This document shows positions 37,301 through 47,535 of a stretch of 64,000 bases of DNA, in pieces. Both the position numbers and the translations under genes were made by a program. Location of the stretch: positions 62,001 to 126,000 of the forward strand of contig RSEH01000079.1 of the NCBI GenBank assembly GCA_006503475.1, in the 5' to 3' direction. Source of the stretch: Stentor roeselii. Its lineage: Eukaryota > Ciliophora > Heterotrichea > Heterotrichida > Stentoridae. The first letter of the stretch is position 1; the number at the start of each line of letters is the position of its first letter. The notes under the pieces are model-generated. The model was given only the letters and a program-made list of their open reading frames with translations. It did no database searches and had not been told where the DNA came from.

Positions 37301-38579
37301 TAGAAGTCGATTAAATTATTATCCATTTGAAAATAATTTAACTTGTCCATTGGTTCAATACGTAGCTGCTAAATCGGGAATGCTTCTCTTTGTAGGAGTG
37401 TGTTTTAATTATACAGAACATATTATTCAAAAGTATTTCATTCGGGTTACTATTATTGATGCTTCTATGTCAAAAGAGATTCATCTTGATTATATTCCTT
37501 TAAACTACAGTTATAATATTCTTAGAGTGATTCCAGCAAGCGAAACTTTATTTTTATTAGCTCTTGTTGAAGTACAGTCAAAAACATTTAACAATAACAT
37601 CGAATTATTCAAAGGATCTTGGAATACTGAAGTGAAAATAGAGTATTTCGAACTAATCAATTTTTTTACATTGAACCTTGATTTTACTTGTTTCACTTCA
37701 ATAGAAGGTGAATATTTTTACACTGGTTCAATAACTCTTTATTTGGTAGACCAGCTTTACGGAGTGCGAATAGTGAAATATATTAACAATACTTTTGAAT
37801 TGATTGAAGGAATTCCAGTATCATGCAACTTTACTTCAATGGCTTTATGCGGCCATCAGTTATACGTGGGCTGTTTAGATACTTCAATATTTCTTTATAA
37901 GAGATCAAATGGAAAATTTTCATTTCTTAGTAGTTTTTATCCTTACAACAATGACGACCCTTTCCATGCAATGACTGGGTACATGGACTGTAATCACTAC
38001 TATCATAGTAATTACATCATCATGCCTATTGCAAGAATTCAAGGTTTTTCTATTAGAGTTTTAAATACTTTTAATAGTCTCGACTCTCAGATATTGAAAG
38101 ATGTTGAAATTTCAAATAACGCTCCTCCAGAAGATCATAGTACTAAGGCAAAGTTTTTTAATAACTCAGTTTTTGTCACTTTTGACTCTTTTTACAATGT
38201 TTTAATGGTCTTTAGAATTAACCAACCTTGTATTGTCATTCCGAAACTGAGTAAAGAACAATATGAAGAGATCTTGAAAGAGACTAATGGAAAACCTGTA
38301 GGTTTTAATTTGAATGTTTATAACAAACTTACTTCGAATGTCTCTGTTTCGTTTATTTTGGATAGAGGAAAGATTGAGAGTAGTAGCGATTATCATGATT
38401 TTAAAGTTCCTGTGTATGCTTTTATTCTTGGAGCTTTAGGCGTTTTGATATTCATGGCAAGTTGCACCTTAATTGGGTATAAAGTCTTTAAAATGAGTGA
38501 AAAAAAGAAGGAGGCGAGTTTTATTGAAATTAAATCTGTTGGGGTTAGTTGCGTTTTCTCGAACTTGAGTATTAACTGA
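34365..38579 (+). CDS. large type I membrane protein, 1404 aa
   Basis: Signal peptide at 1-13 (MVLFLLLLSARAQ), an extracellular region of about 1,330 residues with dozens of NxS/T sites, one membrane helix at about 1346-1368 (VYAFILGALGVLIFMASCTLIGYKVF) and a short cytoplasmic tail. The ectodomain is beta-rich, with repeated hydrophobic strands and turns that could form propeller or beta-sandwich modules (e.g. SSFVAVTTSNNSVSILDLFDKN). Cysteines are few. No named domain is recognised. Candidate surface or secretory-pathway receptor. Single uninterrupted frame, no intron needed. Confidence 0.85.
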   Translation: MVLFLLLLSARAQYIVKNFGEFQLPLNDSQTFDLLEYFSGNFLDYSIECSPKDSAGFEITKSEMPSTTMNSKNPFLSFNEMIPRYRMHSYWKNSNHFSVYFSSAKVFVIKASFDIFKAELFQIIDFGEIESFNILGLSLVKIKEFHMLFVFGWSEKLEKNLFFNVNINTFDFISVSIPELEKIKDLRIDTNIKSKFLCLNGTNEQQATLFILEFFNIFQPPVLLFKITEFLTIPRYKSMKVSVTTYYLVNPSDTFKEIVLVVIDQMKNFIFFTLNSEGYIEHYSLPLGLYGDPSDIQLVVDVNSGIQCFLILTSKGALTIDYENRSIIGLWPFPKTVNQVIAVYFDFEFMHFFHIVDNFTLAITVSSIFDQSNALYVHSLQFKSINIEGPWCFFEFLENVIFLHLDYSDMNLVSIKTLNPLLKVWLNNDSVECKVTATDQTNMNNKTDSVKMIDLNSSVFDISNIYQGREYTQKLKFSIQVSKSITVKNLPIFMITGWNVSCNFQQVTIPNFRISDETLQKVTKMYSFKFRECLNVFVENGFLICVYQNSIFIANVTEEDGYSFDIDNVEQVHVSVINETANIFALLCKSQEKFSLKVLIVNLYNYNQSFQDYEVKKELEGVITLKSFKSFIFLYNEKIILMLSLDYTSMKFQYFYQINSYHNDLIKNISIFEIPNFEYLLNIYTIYSDIIVISTIDTLSSESSSITSNLKKNISRCLQVVTSTEEVYLLLPEKIMVYDYMLTESIREINIDLEEVLILNSFLVGKNSDSFLFVINGTECFRIESVYYLEKNTDQLIGFTLDPNNNTIVVLQSPEKISFYTLQCPSFNDECGKYLKMNIELINEEKIINTTQNAQLNLQCSNFYFSQNFSYSLKIDLLGLNVDMDYINPILKYNYDDSDYFNLSEKFGGFDLSYSVDFPDNNFNSTEVKPVSVVNSISLVSTINLSVKITGFTLIKNSSFVAVTTSNNSVSILDLFDKNRSRLNYYPFENNLTCPLVQYVAAKSGMLLFVGVCFNYTEHIIQKYFIRVTIIDASMSKEIHLDYIPLNYSYNILRVIPASETLFLLALVEVQSKTFNNNIELFKGSWNTEVKIEYFELINFFTLNLDFTCFTSIEGEYFYTGSITLYLVDQLYGVRIVKYINNTFELIEGIPVSCNFTSMALCGHQLYVGCLDTSIFLYKRSNGKFSFLSSFYPYNNDDPFHAMTGYMDCNHYYHSNYIIMPIARIQGFSIRVLNTFNSLDSQILKDVEISNNAPPEDHSTKAKFFNNSVFVTFDSFYNVLMVFRINQPCIVIPKLSKEQYEEILKETNGKPVGFNLNVYNKLTSNVSVSFILDRGKIESSSDYHDFKVPVYAFILGALGVLIFMASCTLIGYKVFKMSEKKKEASFIEIKSVGVSCVFSNLSIN

Positions 38580-38886
38580 TAAGAGATAGTTAATTTTAGT
38601 GATTATTTATGAGATGTTTTTGTGAGAAGATTTAACATTTTTATGATATCCTCTTCATACTAAAGTAAGTAGAACATATATAAGCTTCACAGGCGATTCT
38701 AAATATGATTATAAACAACAAAAATTTTACCCTTAAAGTACTTATATTATAACTTCAAAGGTAACTCTAAATAATAAATCGTTCTTTCAAAAGTTTTAAT
38801 TCTAAATAAGCACTTCATCCTGAAAATATTTTATATCATATAGTAATAACTTAATCATTGATATAGAATTCTCTAAGTTATTCCAA
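38580..38886. other. convergent intergenic spacer, 307 nt
   Basis: Unusually long for a convergent pair here (others are 0-13 nt). First 75 nt are C-poor; the rest is AT-rich. No gene seen. Confidence 0.45.
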
Positions 38887-39438
38887 TTATGGTTCGTTAT
38901 TGATTGTTATCGGATCATATTGAACTACCATAAGAAAGTCCCCCTTCCTCAATTTCATTCTTTCATTCCTAGGCACAATAACACATCCATTAGAGCAATC
39001 ACCACAAGGAGGAGCTGTATAGTCACACATCGGTAAAGAAGAATCACAAGAATTACATCCATGAACAAACATGGCGAATCTCAAACACATCTCAGAAGGC
39101 TTGACAGGAATCATGGGAAACGAGCAAGGTCTGACTGTAGTCCCGTGCATGAAATCCGTGCATTGTCCCAATAAATAAGTCGTTGCTGGAGCAGGTCCTG
39201 TATTCGGAACACACTGCGCTTCAGGGTTGTTCCTACCGTTCGCGATTGTATTGTTGATACCTGAATACCCCAGGGTGTTAATCGTATATTCCCGTTCACC
39301 ACCCACGAGTCTTCCTGTGTTTTGATAGTAAATGAAATTGTATGATTCTCTTTCCATCAGGGTGTTGCAGCAGACATCGCAGTCTTGAGAAATCACGGAA
39401 GTTATTGTTAGAGTGAAAATGATTTCGAGAAATAGCAT
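38887..39438 (-). CDS. Cys-rich secreted protein, 183 aa
   Basis: Signal peptide at 1-17 (MLFLEIIFTLTITSVIS) followed by a mature domain with about 15 cysteines, many in CxxC pairs (CDVCC, CNSC, CGDCSNGC). No membrane segment or GPI-like tail. The base composition is less AT-rich than the surrounding intergenic DNA, and codon use is like neighbouring genes. The mature chain ends with a charged segment (RNERMKLRKGDFLMVVQYDP). Family not recognised; the disulphide-rich composition suggests an extracellular or secretory-granule protein. Confidence 0.8.
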   Translation of the reverse strand: MLFLEIIFTLTITSVISQDCDVCCNTLMERESYNFIYYQNTGRLVGGEREYTINTLGYSGINNTIANGRNNPEAQCVPNTGPAPATTYLLGQCTDFMHGTTVRPCSFPMIPVKPSEMCLRFAMFVHGCNSCDSSLPMCDYTAPPCGDCSNGCVIVPRNERMKLRKGDFLMVVQYDPITINNEP

Positions 39439-41949
39439 ATTTATTAAGTTAATTTAATAATTAGATTAGAAGATTTGGAAAATTTAAAAATTTTTAGTTT
39501 TTTTGGGTTTTTGGAATGGATTGTGAAAAACTTGTAGTTTTAAAGGACTAAGAAATGTTAGATATTCTTTTTGGAAGCAATTTTCTTTGATTAAAGGTAA
39601 TCTAGCAATTAAACAGCGTAGCAAATGCATAATACAAGAGGTTTAGGCTTCACTGACCAAGAAATTTGGCAAATGCAAGCTCAGGTGTTTGAATAACACA
39701 AACGATCATAATTTTGAACTAAAAATCACTTGATCATATTTGATAAGCTACTGATTATCAGAACATTTGCTAAAAAAATGACAATCAATTCTTAGAATAT
39801 AAGTTCATGCGCGAGGTTTGATCATTATTTATTATTTTCCTATAACAACTAGTTAAGCACGATTATTTTTTTAATAAGACACTTATTTCTCTTATTTTTA
39901 TGTGTAAATTGTTCTCCTGGAAAATGTCTCTAAAGAGTAGCTGATTGAATCTAAAAACTACTTTTAAACAGGCTAGAACTTGTCTTGAATGTGATCTTCT
40001 ATACAATAGAAAGAAATATATCAAGTTCAACTAGCAATCTCTCTTACTATCACTGATCACTTTGTTACACAAAAGATGTTGATCATCAAAATACTAAAGC
40101 ATGAAAAAAAAAAAGATATAATTAATACAAAATATTTTAATTGTTTTTTAAAGAAACTTGAAATATCTAAGAACTCTAAAGAACCTGGAATTCAAGAACA
40201 GAATTTACAAGTAAGAAAAAGCGATCATTGAGAATAAAATCATTAAAAATATTTTTACTTCAAAGTAGAAAAGTTTGAAAGGTTTACTGAAAATATTTTA
40301 GAATAGTTCTGAAAATCTGAAAAAATTTAAATTTGGAAAATTTTTATTTTCTAAACTTCTTCAACAAATAACCCGAAAATCAAGTAATTTCGAAGTTTAG
40401 GAATGACTTGAATCTTTATCTTCTTAAAAATCATCCTGCTCCATGAATAAATTGAGGAAACTTGAATGATCAAAAGCAACTGAAACACTTATTTGATACT
40501 AATCACTGTTTCAGAGTCTTGAATGTAATCATAAGAAAGAATAAATCAGATAATTTTCTTTCATTGGTAAGTTTTATGTAGTCCTGATATTTTCTTCAAC
40601 AAATCAATAATTAGTGTGAAACTGAGAAATTTTAATATAAATTGCCATCCATCTTCATAACTCTTAAAAGAGGTTGAAATAAAAATATTCAGTTATTTAT
40701 TCATTTTCAAATGAAAAAATCCAGTGTTTCCATGATGATACATTCCTCAAAGACTTTAAAAAATATTGATTTTCTTCATATAGCTTCTCTGGTCCCTGAG
40801 GAATATAAGATTAAGCAGTAAAATAATAAACCTTAAGCCTTAATTAATTATCCTTTTATGTCTTGTCTGTCTTGAGTCCTCATTTATAACCCTAACTGTC
40901 TACTATTTGACCCAAGCCAAATATAAAGACCAAAGTTCCTTGCATCTTACTCTCTTCCATCAGGTTGGCACCGAAGTTTCTCATTCCAAAATAGTAAAAA
41001 AATAAGTCGCCTTTTCATGCTTCCAAGTCATAAATCATTCAACCAGATTTAACGAGTCGAGTTTCTATCATTAAGAGTAATCTTTAGGCAAAATTTAGAA
41101 TTTTTCATGTGCTTGAAGTATAAGAAATTGATTGATTTAATATATTTTTAGTATCTCTTTATTTCTTATATACGTCAACTTGATACAAATCAATACCTAG
41201 AATCACTCAAGATCTTGTAGTTTACAAAACAATCCTCATATTAAAATCAAACTCTTGCAATTACGATTGAGAAAAATTATTTAGAGTGGTAAATCTGATT
41301 TCTGATAAAAATATACTTTTCAAATACTTTTTGAACGGAAGGCTCAGGCTGGTTAAATGTTTTTGGGATAAAACTGAAATTTTATTGAGAAAAATGTTGG
41401 GATTTTGCGGCACCGATCTCTGGTCAATGATAAATAAAGTATTCCTTGGAATAGCGAAGTTGAAAACCATTACTTCTGTTTAATTTGAAGTACTTCTGTT
41501 GTACTTAGAATATTTATTGGGCAAAAATGTTTGAGTAGAGTATTTATAATATTTTAAAAGCTTATTAGAAACTTATTTCGTTATTTACTTAATGATCAAT
41601 TTATTTTAGGGTCCGATATAGAAGGTGGCTTAATTAGGGTTGATTTTAGGGCTGCTCTTACATAGGTATTTTCATATAGAGAAGAAAATACAAATATCTA
41701 ATCTTTTCCAAGTTTATCAATAGAAGCGACTGATAATCATAATTATTCGATACACAAAATTAACATGCATAAATTTAATTCGTATAAGAACACATTTAAA
41801 TAGTAATACAAATTCTTGATGCAATAACAAGTGTAGCCAACTTTAATAATCAAGTCTTTAATTATATCAAATTAAAACATATTCAATTAAATCATTTTAA
41901 AACCAATATTGAATTAATTTTTAACTTCTAAATAATTAGATAAATGGCT
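39439..41949. other. 2.5 kb gene-poor AT-rich tract
   Basis: No long frame on either strand. Short frames at 41261-41483 on both strands have slightly coding-like composition but match nothing I know, and could be relic sequence. The last 250 nt are G-poor on the plus strand, consistent with the 3' flank of the minus-strand gene. Confidence 0.5.
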
Positions 41950-44900
41950 TTAAATGTCTTGAAAACTATTATGAATCGCTTTTTCTTCTTCAATGTAAGA
42001 ATTATGTATACTATTAAGTGAATGAGTCGGGTTGAATATCTTAATAGTTCTCTTTCTGTTAAACTCCAGTTCTTCAACATTATCCCCAGCAGGAAGTACT
42101 TTAATAGAAACTTTTGATTTATTTTTGCATATTGTTACAACTTGAAGAATCAAACTGAGAGAAGAATAACAAAATGTGACTATGATAATAGATATAATCA
42201 CAAATATTGAAGCATAACTTAGTTGCTTTTCTTTGTTATATGATGTTGAGTTACTCACTGAAATTAGGATATAATAAATTATTGTTGCAACTTCCAAAAA
42301 AACGCTATAGTATAAGAAAATTCGACTTTTAAAACATTGAGTGCAAATAATGTATATCACTGTCTGAATAAATAATACCGCTAGTGCAAAAACTATCGAT
42401 ACTGACATTTGTAAATAGCACTGGTTACTGAAAACTATCACAACTCCTAAAGAAATCCTGCGAAATATAAAAATAACATAAAAAAGCCACTCACTCCTCT
42501 CACTCTCTTTAAATTCATCAAAAAGTTCTCCATACCTAGACAAAAACTCTTTCAAGTCCTCTTCAATCAAAACCGCTCTCTTATAAACGCAAAAAATCAA
42601 AAAAACGAGACAAATAAACTGAAAGGTCTAAATAAAAGTTACAAGAGTCACTGCACAAACTACAAGGTTCAAAATTTGCAGAATTTCTTGATATTCAAAA
42701 TAAGTAATTCCCAGTAAACACCCAAGAAAAAGCTCTAAAAATGTTTGAAGCCAGTACCTTAAATAAACTTTTAATTTAAAGTAACTTAAAATTTTATCAA
42801 GACGTTGAAAGGATTTCATGCAAAGTCTAAGCACAAAAGCGAAAATATTGAAAAAGACTATTAAAAAAAGCACTGTGATAATCACTCCTGAAGTGCTAAG
42901 TAGCATATAAGTTGTTATTCCAAAATAATTTAACCGAGATTCATTTATTTTGAACCTTTCAAAACCGAACAGGTCAAAAAAAGAAGGAATTCCTGATGTG
43001 AGTTGAGTACCTTTCAGAAATTCACTTAATTCCTCATCAAAAGTGATGTTGTATAAAAGTGTATAGGTTAAAAGCTCGACACTGTTTAAAAAGTGGTAAA
43101 GACAGTTAGGGTCTAAAGTTAAAAACGATCCTCCTAAAACAACTCCAGCAGAACAAACATATGCGATTTTCGTGTATTTCTTAATCAAAGGCAAAGGAGC
43201 ATTCAATATATTTTCACTCACATCAAACAAAGTAGCTTCAATAATGTTCATTTTTAACAATGAGTTCTCCTGCGATTCAAGATCCTTCAAAAAACTGATG
43301 AAAACTTTAGTCTTTTTCTTTGAGTATTGATAAATCAAGTTGATTTCATAAGAATACCCGTCGATTTTACGAAGACTAAACTTTATTTTTTCTTCATTAA
43401 CCTTGACAAGTAAATCAGAACTGGTTAAGTCCTCAGAGAGTTTTTCAGTAAAAATAATCATGACTTGATTTTCATTATTTACTTCAACCACCACTCCAAA
43501 TGACTTGCGTTTACATTCAAAGTCCTCATAGTACCCTTTATCACATTTACAAATGAAATCTTCATTTAAACTACTGTGAGATTTACATGAAGTGCATATT
43601 TTTTCACTCAAACATTCATCGCATAGACCTAAACAATTGACACAGATTTTCTTGGAAGGGTTGAAAAATACTTTCTTTTCACATTTGATGCAAGTTCTGT
43701 TCAACAGTTCAAATCCGAACTCGCATGATGAGCAAGAATTTTTTTCAAATGAATCGCATTCAAGGCAGTTGAGATCTTCGCATAATGAACAGTTTTCGGA
43801 ATTTCTACAACCTTTTGAACAGGCTTCTGAACAGTTCTCGCAAGTTTGGCTTTGGTTTTGGATTGGGTTGAATGAAGAAATGTTGCATGTTGAGATGCAG
43901 CCTTTGTTAATCGGGCATAATGAACATTCTGAACAATCAAATTGAATAAGGGAAGTTAAAGATGGAGGTTTTAGGTATATTTCAAGTGAGAAGAGAAATC
44001 CTGAAAAAGAAGAACTCGAATTCGATCCTATCCACATCGTCTTTCCTCTTGAATCAATAAAATAACTACTCGATGATGTAACAGCTACTAATTCACCATT
44101 CACATATAAGCCAAAATCAGTAAAAACAAAGAACTGTACCCAAATCAAAACATGCTTCCAAACTCCTCTAATAATATTTTCTGCATAATTTATTTCAAGA
44201 CTTTCTCCTGATTTCATCATAATCTTTCCAGTTAAATCTGAATCACTCAATCTCATTTCAATCAAATCCTGCAAATCCCCAAATTTTCTCAAAAAAACTC
44301 CTTCACTCCGAGGGTTGACCCAAATACAAATAAAAAACCGAAGACCAAACAAAAGCAAGTTATTAGGACTTCTAGGAACTTCTAAAAATGAATAATTTCC
44401 AGAAAAGTAAATTCCTCTTTGAAAAGCTGAAAAACTCTCAAACTCATAATTTTCCTGACTTTTTCCAATACTTGCCCAAACATTAGAAACCAGATCATTA
44501 AACTCAAGACCTTTTTTATCAAAATCAAAACTGACAGCTTTTCCATTTTCGTACTTCTCAGTGCAATTGTCTGATACAGACTTATAGCCAAGAGGACAAA
44601 CTTCAAGACAAAGAAACTCTAAATAAACATCAGGACATTTTTCACATTCATAGTCGTTAATTTTGTAATAACCGTATTCACAGAAACAACTTTTATCCTT
44701 TTCGTAACTATTTTTTCCGCAGTTGTAGCAAGTTTCAAAGTTATCACAAAACAAGCAGGTTTCACTGATACACAGGTCACAATTTAAAGGATTTCTACAT
44801 CCGAAGATGCAGCTTGAGTTACAAGCTATGCATATATCATCTACTAAAGTTTCAGTGAGTTCGCAATCTTCTACACAATTTGTTAGAATTGATGATGAGC

Positions 44901-47535
44901 AGAGGTCAGGGTTTTGTAAATTCATATTCAGGTTTATGAAGTAAATTTGCAACTTCCAAAGAAATCCTTCGAATGAACTGCCTTGGTCTCCTAGAATTAG
45001 AGGACTTAAGGAATCATCGAATCGTTCTTCGGATAATAATATATTAGGTTTGCTGGGATAATCCAGTGAAAGAAGATAAGGAATAATATATCCATCAATA
45101 TCAGAATAAACTGTAAACAAAATAACCTGCCACTTATCAAGCGATACCATATTCATATTTTGAATACTATTTTTATATTGAAAAGTCGAAGTAGATGAAT
45201 CCAGAATAACCTGCAAGTTTCCCTTTTCAAGTAATTTTCCATAACTCTTCAGTTTCATAAAAAAAACCATTGAAAAATTATGAGAAAAAATCATATCCTG
45301 ACTCGTTAAAATCGATTCCCTCTTGAAATAAAACCCTCTATTATGTACAGGTATCGGATCAGCATCATCAATATGTGGCCAAAAGCTTGATCCAGTACCT
45401 GATGTAAAGTTAACATCATTTTTTTTATCCTGAGTAACTCTCTCAATTCTATCCAACTTCAAGTCAACAACATGAGGGTCATTAACAACACATTCATGAT
45501 CAACAACAATACTAAAACTCGGACAATCCCTTAAGCAAAAGTTTCCATAATGAATAAACCCAGTCTCACAGCTGAAACATCTGAAGTACCCAGGACCATA
45601 GCAATCTTTACAAGAATCCTCACAACATTTATCTGAAGTATGATGAAAGCCAGTGTTGCAAGGTAATGGCGGGTCAGGGTTGCAGTCAACATAAAGTCCT
45701 GAACAAAAAGAACATCTTAAATCTTTACATTGATTGCAAGTTCCCCAAGTTTTGCAGCCGTTAACACATTGACTGTCACATTGAATTTCTTTACCTTCGT
45801 ATTCATTAAAGTAATATAAATGGTCGTATATCCAGCCACATCCAGCATGATACCCAGTGCAATCAACGTAAATATCATCGAAGTTGGACTTGTTATAGTT
45901 CCAGATTGTTAGTGAGTAAATGAAACCTGTAAACTTTGGCCATAGAGAAGTCTCGAAGCCGATATAGTAGTTTATTGGAGTGTCTTTGAAATAGTAACCT
46001 GGAGCCATGGTGTCACGGGTCATTGCGGAGTATATTGAACCTGTTTCTATTGAGGTTGTTGCCGAGGAAAATGATATACTTCCGTAGTAGAATAGCCAGA
46101 AACCAGGGTAATAGTGCTTGGATTTTGATATGAAAAGTCTTGTTTCTTCGTTGTTTGAAAGGCTGATTTCTATTTCATTTGTACCTTCGATCATTATGTT
46201 GTCTGAACTGATTATTGGAGAAAGGCTGCTTGAGGTATAAACCCAAACGGCATAGCTAAAGGTACAGCCAAGAGAAATAGGTTGTTTACTCATTAAATAA
46301 CTAACCAAACTGAAGTACATTCCTCTATTATAAACAGGGTACGGATCATCATCTTCAAAGTTATTATAAGGTGGATAAGTCAAAGAATTTTTTCCACTTT
46401 GAAATATTTCATACACCTCTTGAAATTTATCAAATTTCACCTGAATGCTAGGTTCAAGAGACCCTTGATTATAATTATAAATGCTATCATGACAAACTCC
46501 AGACATCAAAATAAACCCTGCTTCGCATTCAGTGCATTCATAAATATTTCCAACTAAACAATTCGATGGAAGGTCACAAAATGGAGCAGTATAAACATTT
46601 GAGCAACTTGAGCAATTAGAAAAGCTGAACCCTGAGCAAGTTTCACATAATTCACTGAAGCATGTAGAGCAAGAAGATGATCTAGTGCACCAAGGCCAAG
46701 TCGAGCAACCTGCATCACAAGAATAGCAGATTCCATAAGACGGGTCAACAAAAACATAATATTCATTAAATTCACATCTAGGTGGTCTCATATTAAAATA
46801 AATTTCTTGCTCTTCATCATTGGATATTAAAAGTTCATAAATAAATCCAGAAAATCCTGAAGTTGATGATCCAAGAACATAATTCATATTCTCTATAGTA
46901 AAAAATTCATAGTCATTTAGAGAGTAATATGTTGAAAAAGTTAAAGTTGTCATGTCAGTTTCGAGTTCACAGACAAAATAAGGATTAAACCATTTGTTTT
47001 GGTTAAAAGTCATGGAGTATGTCTTCGTTATTGGTGAGTAATTTTTATAAAGAAGGATACTTAAGTATAATATTTCCCCTTGACTATAAATATGAAGTAC
47101 TGTGCTTTGGGAAGTTGATATTTTAATCACAGTCCCATCACCTCTTATTCTAATTATCATATCTATGGTGAATATCGGAGCCAATACCCAATGTTTGTCG
47201 GTTTTCAATGAACTAGTTGATGTAAAGTAAAAACCTCTTTCTTTCGTTGGGATTGGACTCAACCTGCTAGAGTCTTTGAATGAAAGACTTCCAGGATGAT
47301 AAAAATCATCGATGATAGATGATTCATAGTCTAAGAAGTTGAAAAAGTTCAGGTGGATAAATGAAGAATAGCTGGTAACTTCGCAGATTTCGTATAAATC
47401 TAGCTCTGAGTTTGAAGGACAAGTCGCCACACAAGCAACCCAGCGGTAAGGGTAGCCCTGAACACAAGAAGAGCAGTCATCATCTTGACAGTAATGGTTC
47501 AGTGATGAGCACAAAGCAAGTAAGACATAAAGCAT
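41950..47535 (-). CDS. LamG-like / Cys-rich repeat multipass surface protein, 1856 aa (one 15-nt intron)
   Basis: Exon 1 (47535-42643) has 1,631 codons and exon 2 (42627-41950) 225. Signal peptide at about 1-12. Four repeat units follow, each a LamG/concanavalin-like beta domain (e.g. RGFYFTSTSSL..., RGMYFSLVSYL..., RGFYFKRESIL..., RGIYFSGNYSF...) and a furin/growth-factor-receptor-like Cys-rich spacer. A juxtamembrane domain (VMIIFTEKLSEDL...) precedes several membrane segments from about residue 1480, including YHFLNSVELLTYTLLYNI, seen in ciliate multipass Cys-rich surface proteins related to TRP-like domains. The tail is cytoplasmic. Function unknown; adhesion or sensing is plausible. An internally deleted pseudogene copy lies 3.6 kb upstream. 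Confidence 0.88.
42628..42642 (-). other. 15-nt intron in the LamG/Cys-rich gene
   Basis: GTAACTTTTATTTAG on the minus strand, phase 0, between NLVVCAVTL and TFQFICLVF. Retention gives an in-frame TAG and removes half of the membrane region. The identical sequence is kept at the same place in the pseudogene copy. Confidence 0.92.

Noticed and set aside
41261-41483. Overlapping 65-69-codon frames on both strands
   Set aside because: No recognisable domain; at most relic sequence.
39439-41949. tRNA, snoRNA, CRISPR or transposon in the long gaps
   Set aside because: No B-box/A-box pair, terminal inverted repeat, direct-repeat array or transposase motif could be seen by eye.
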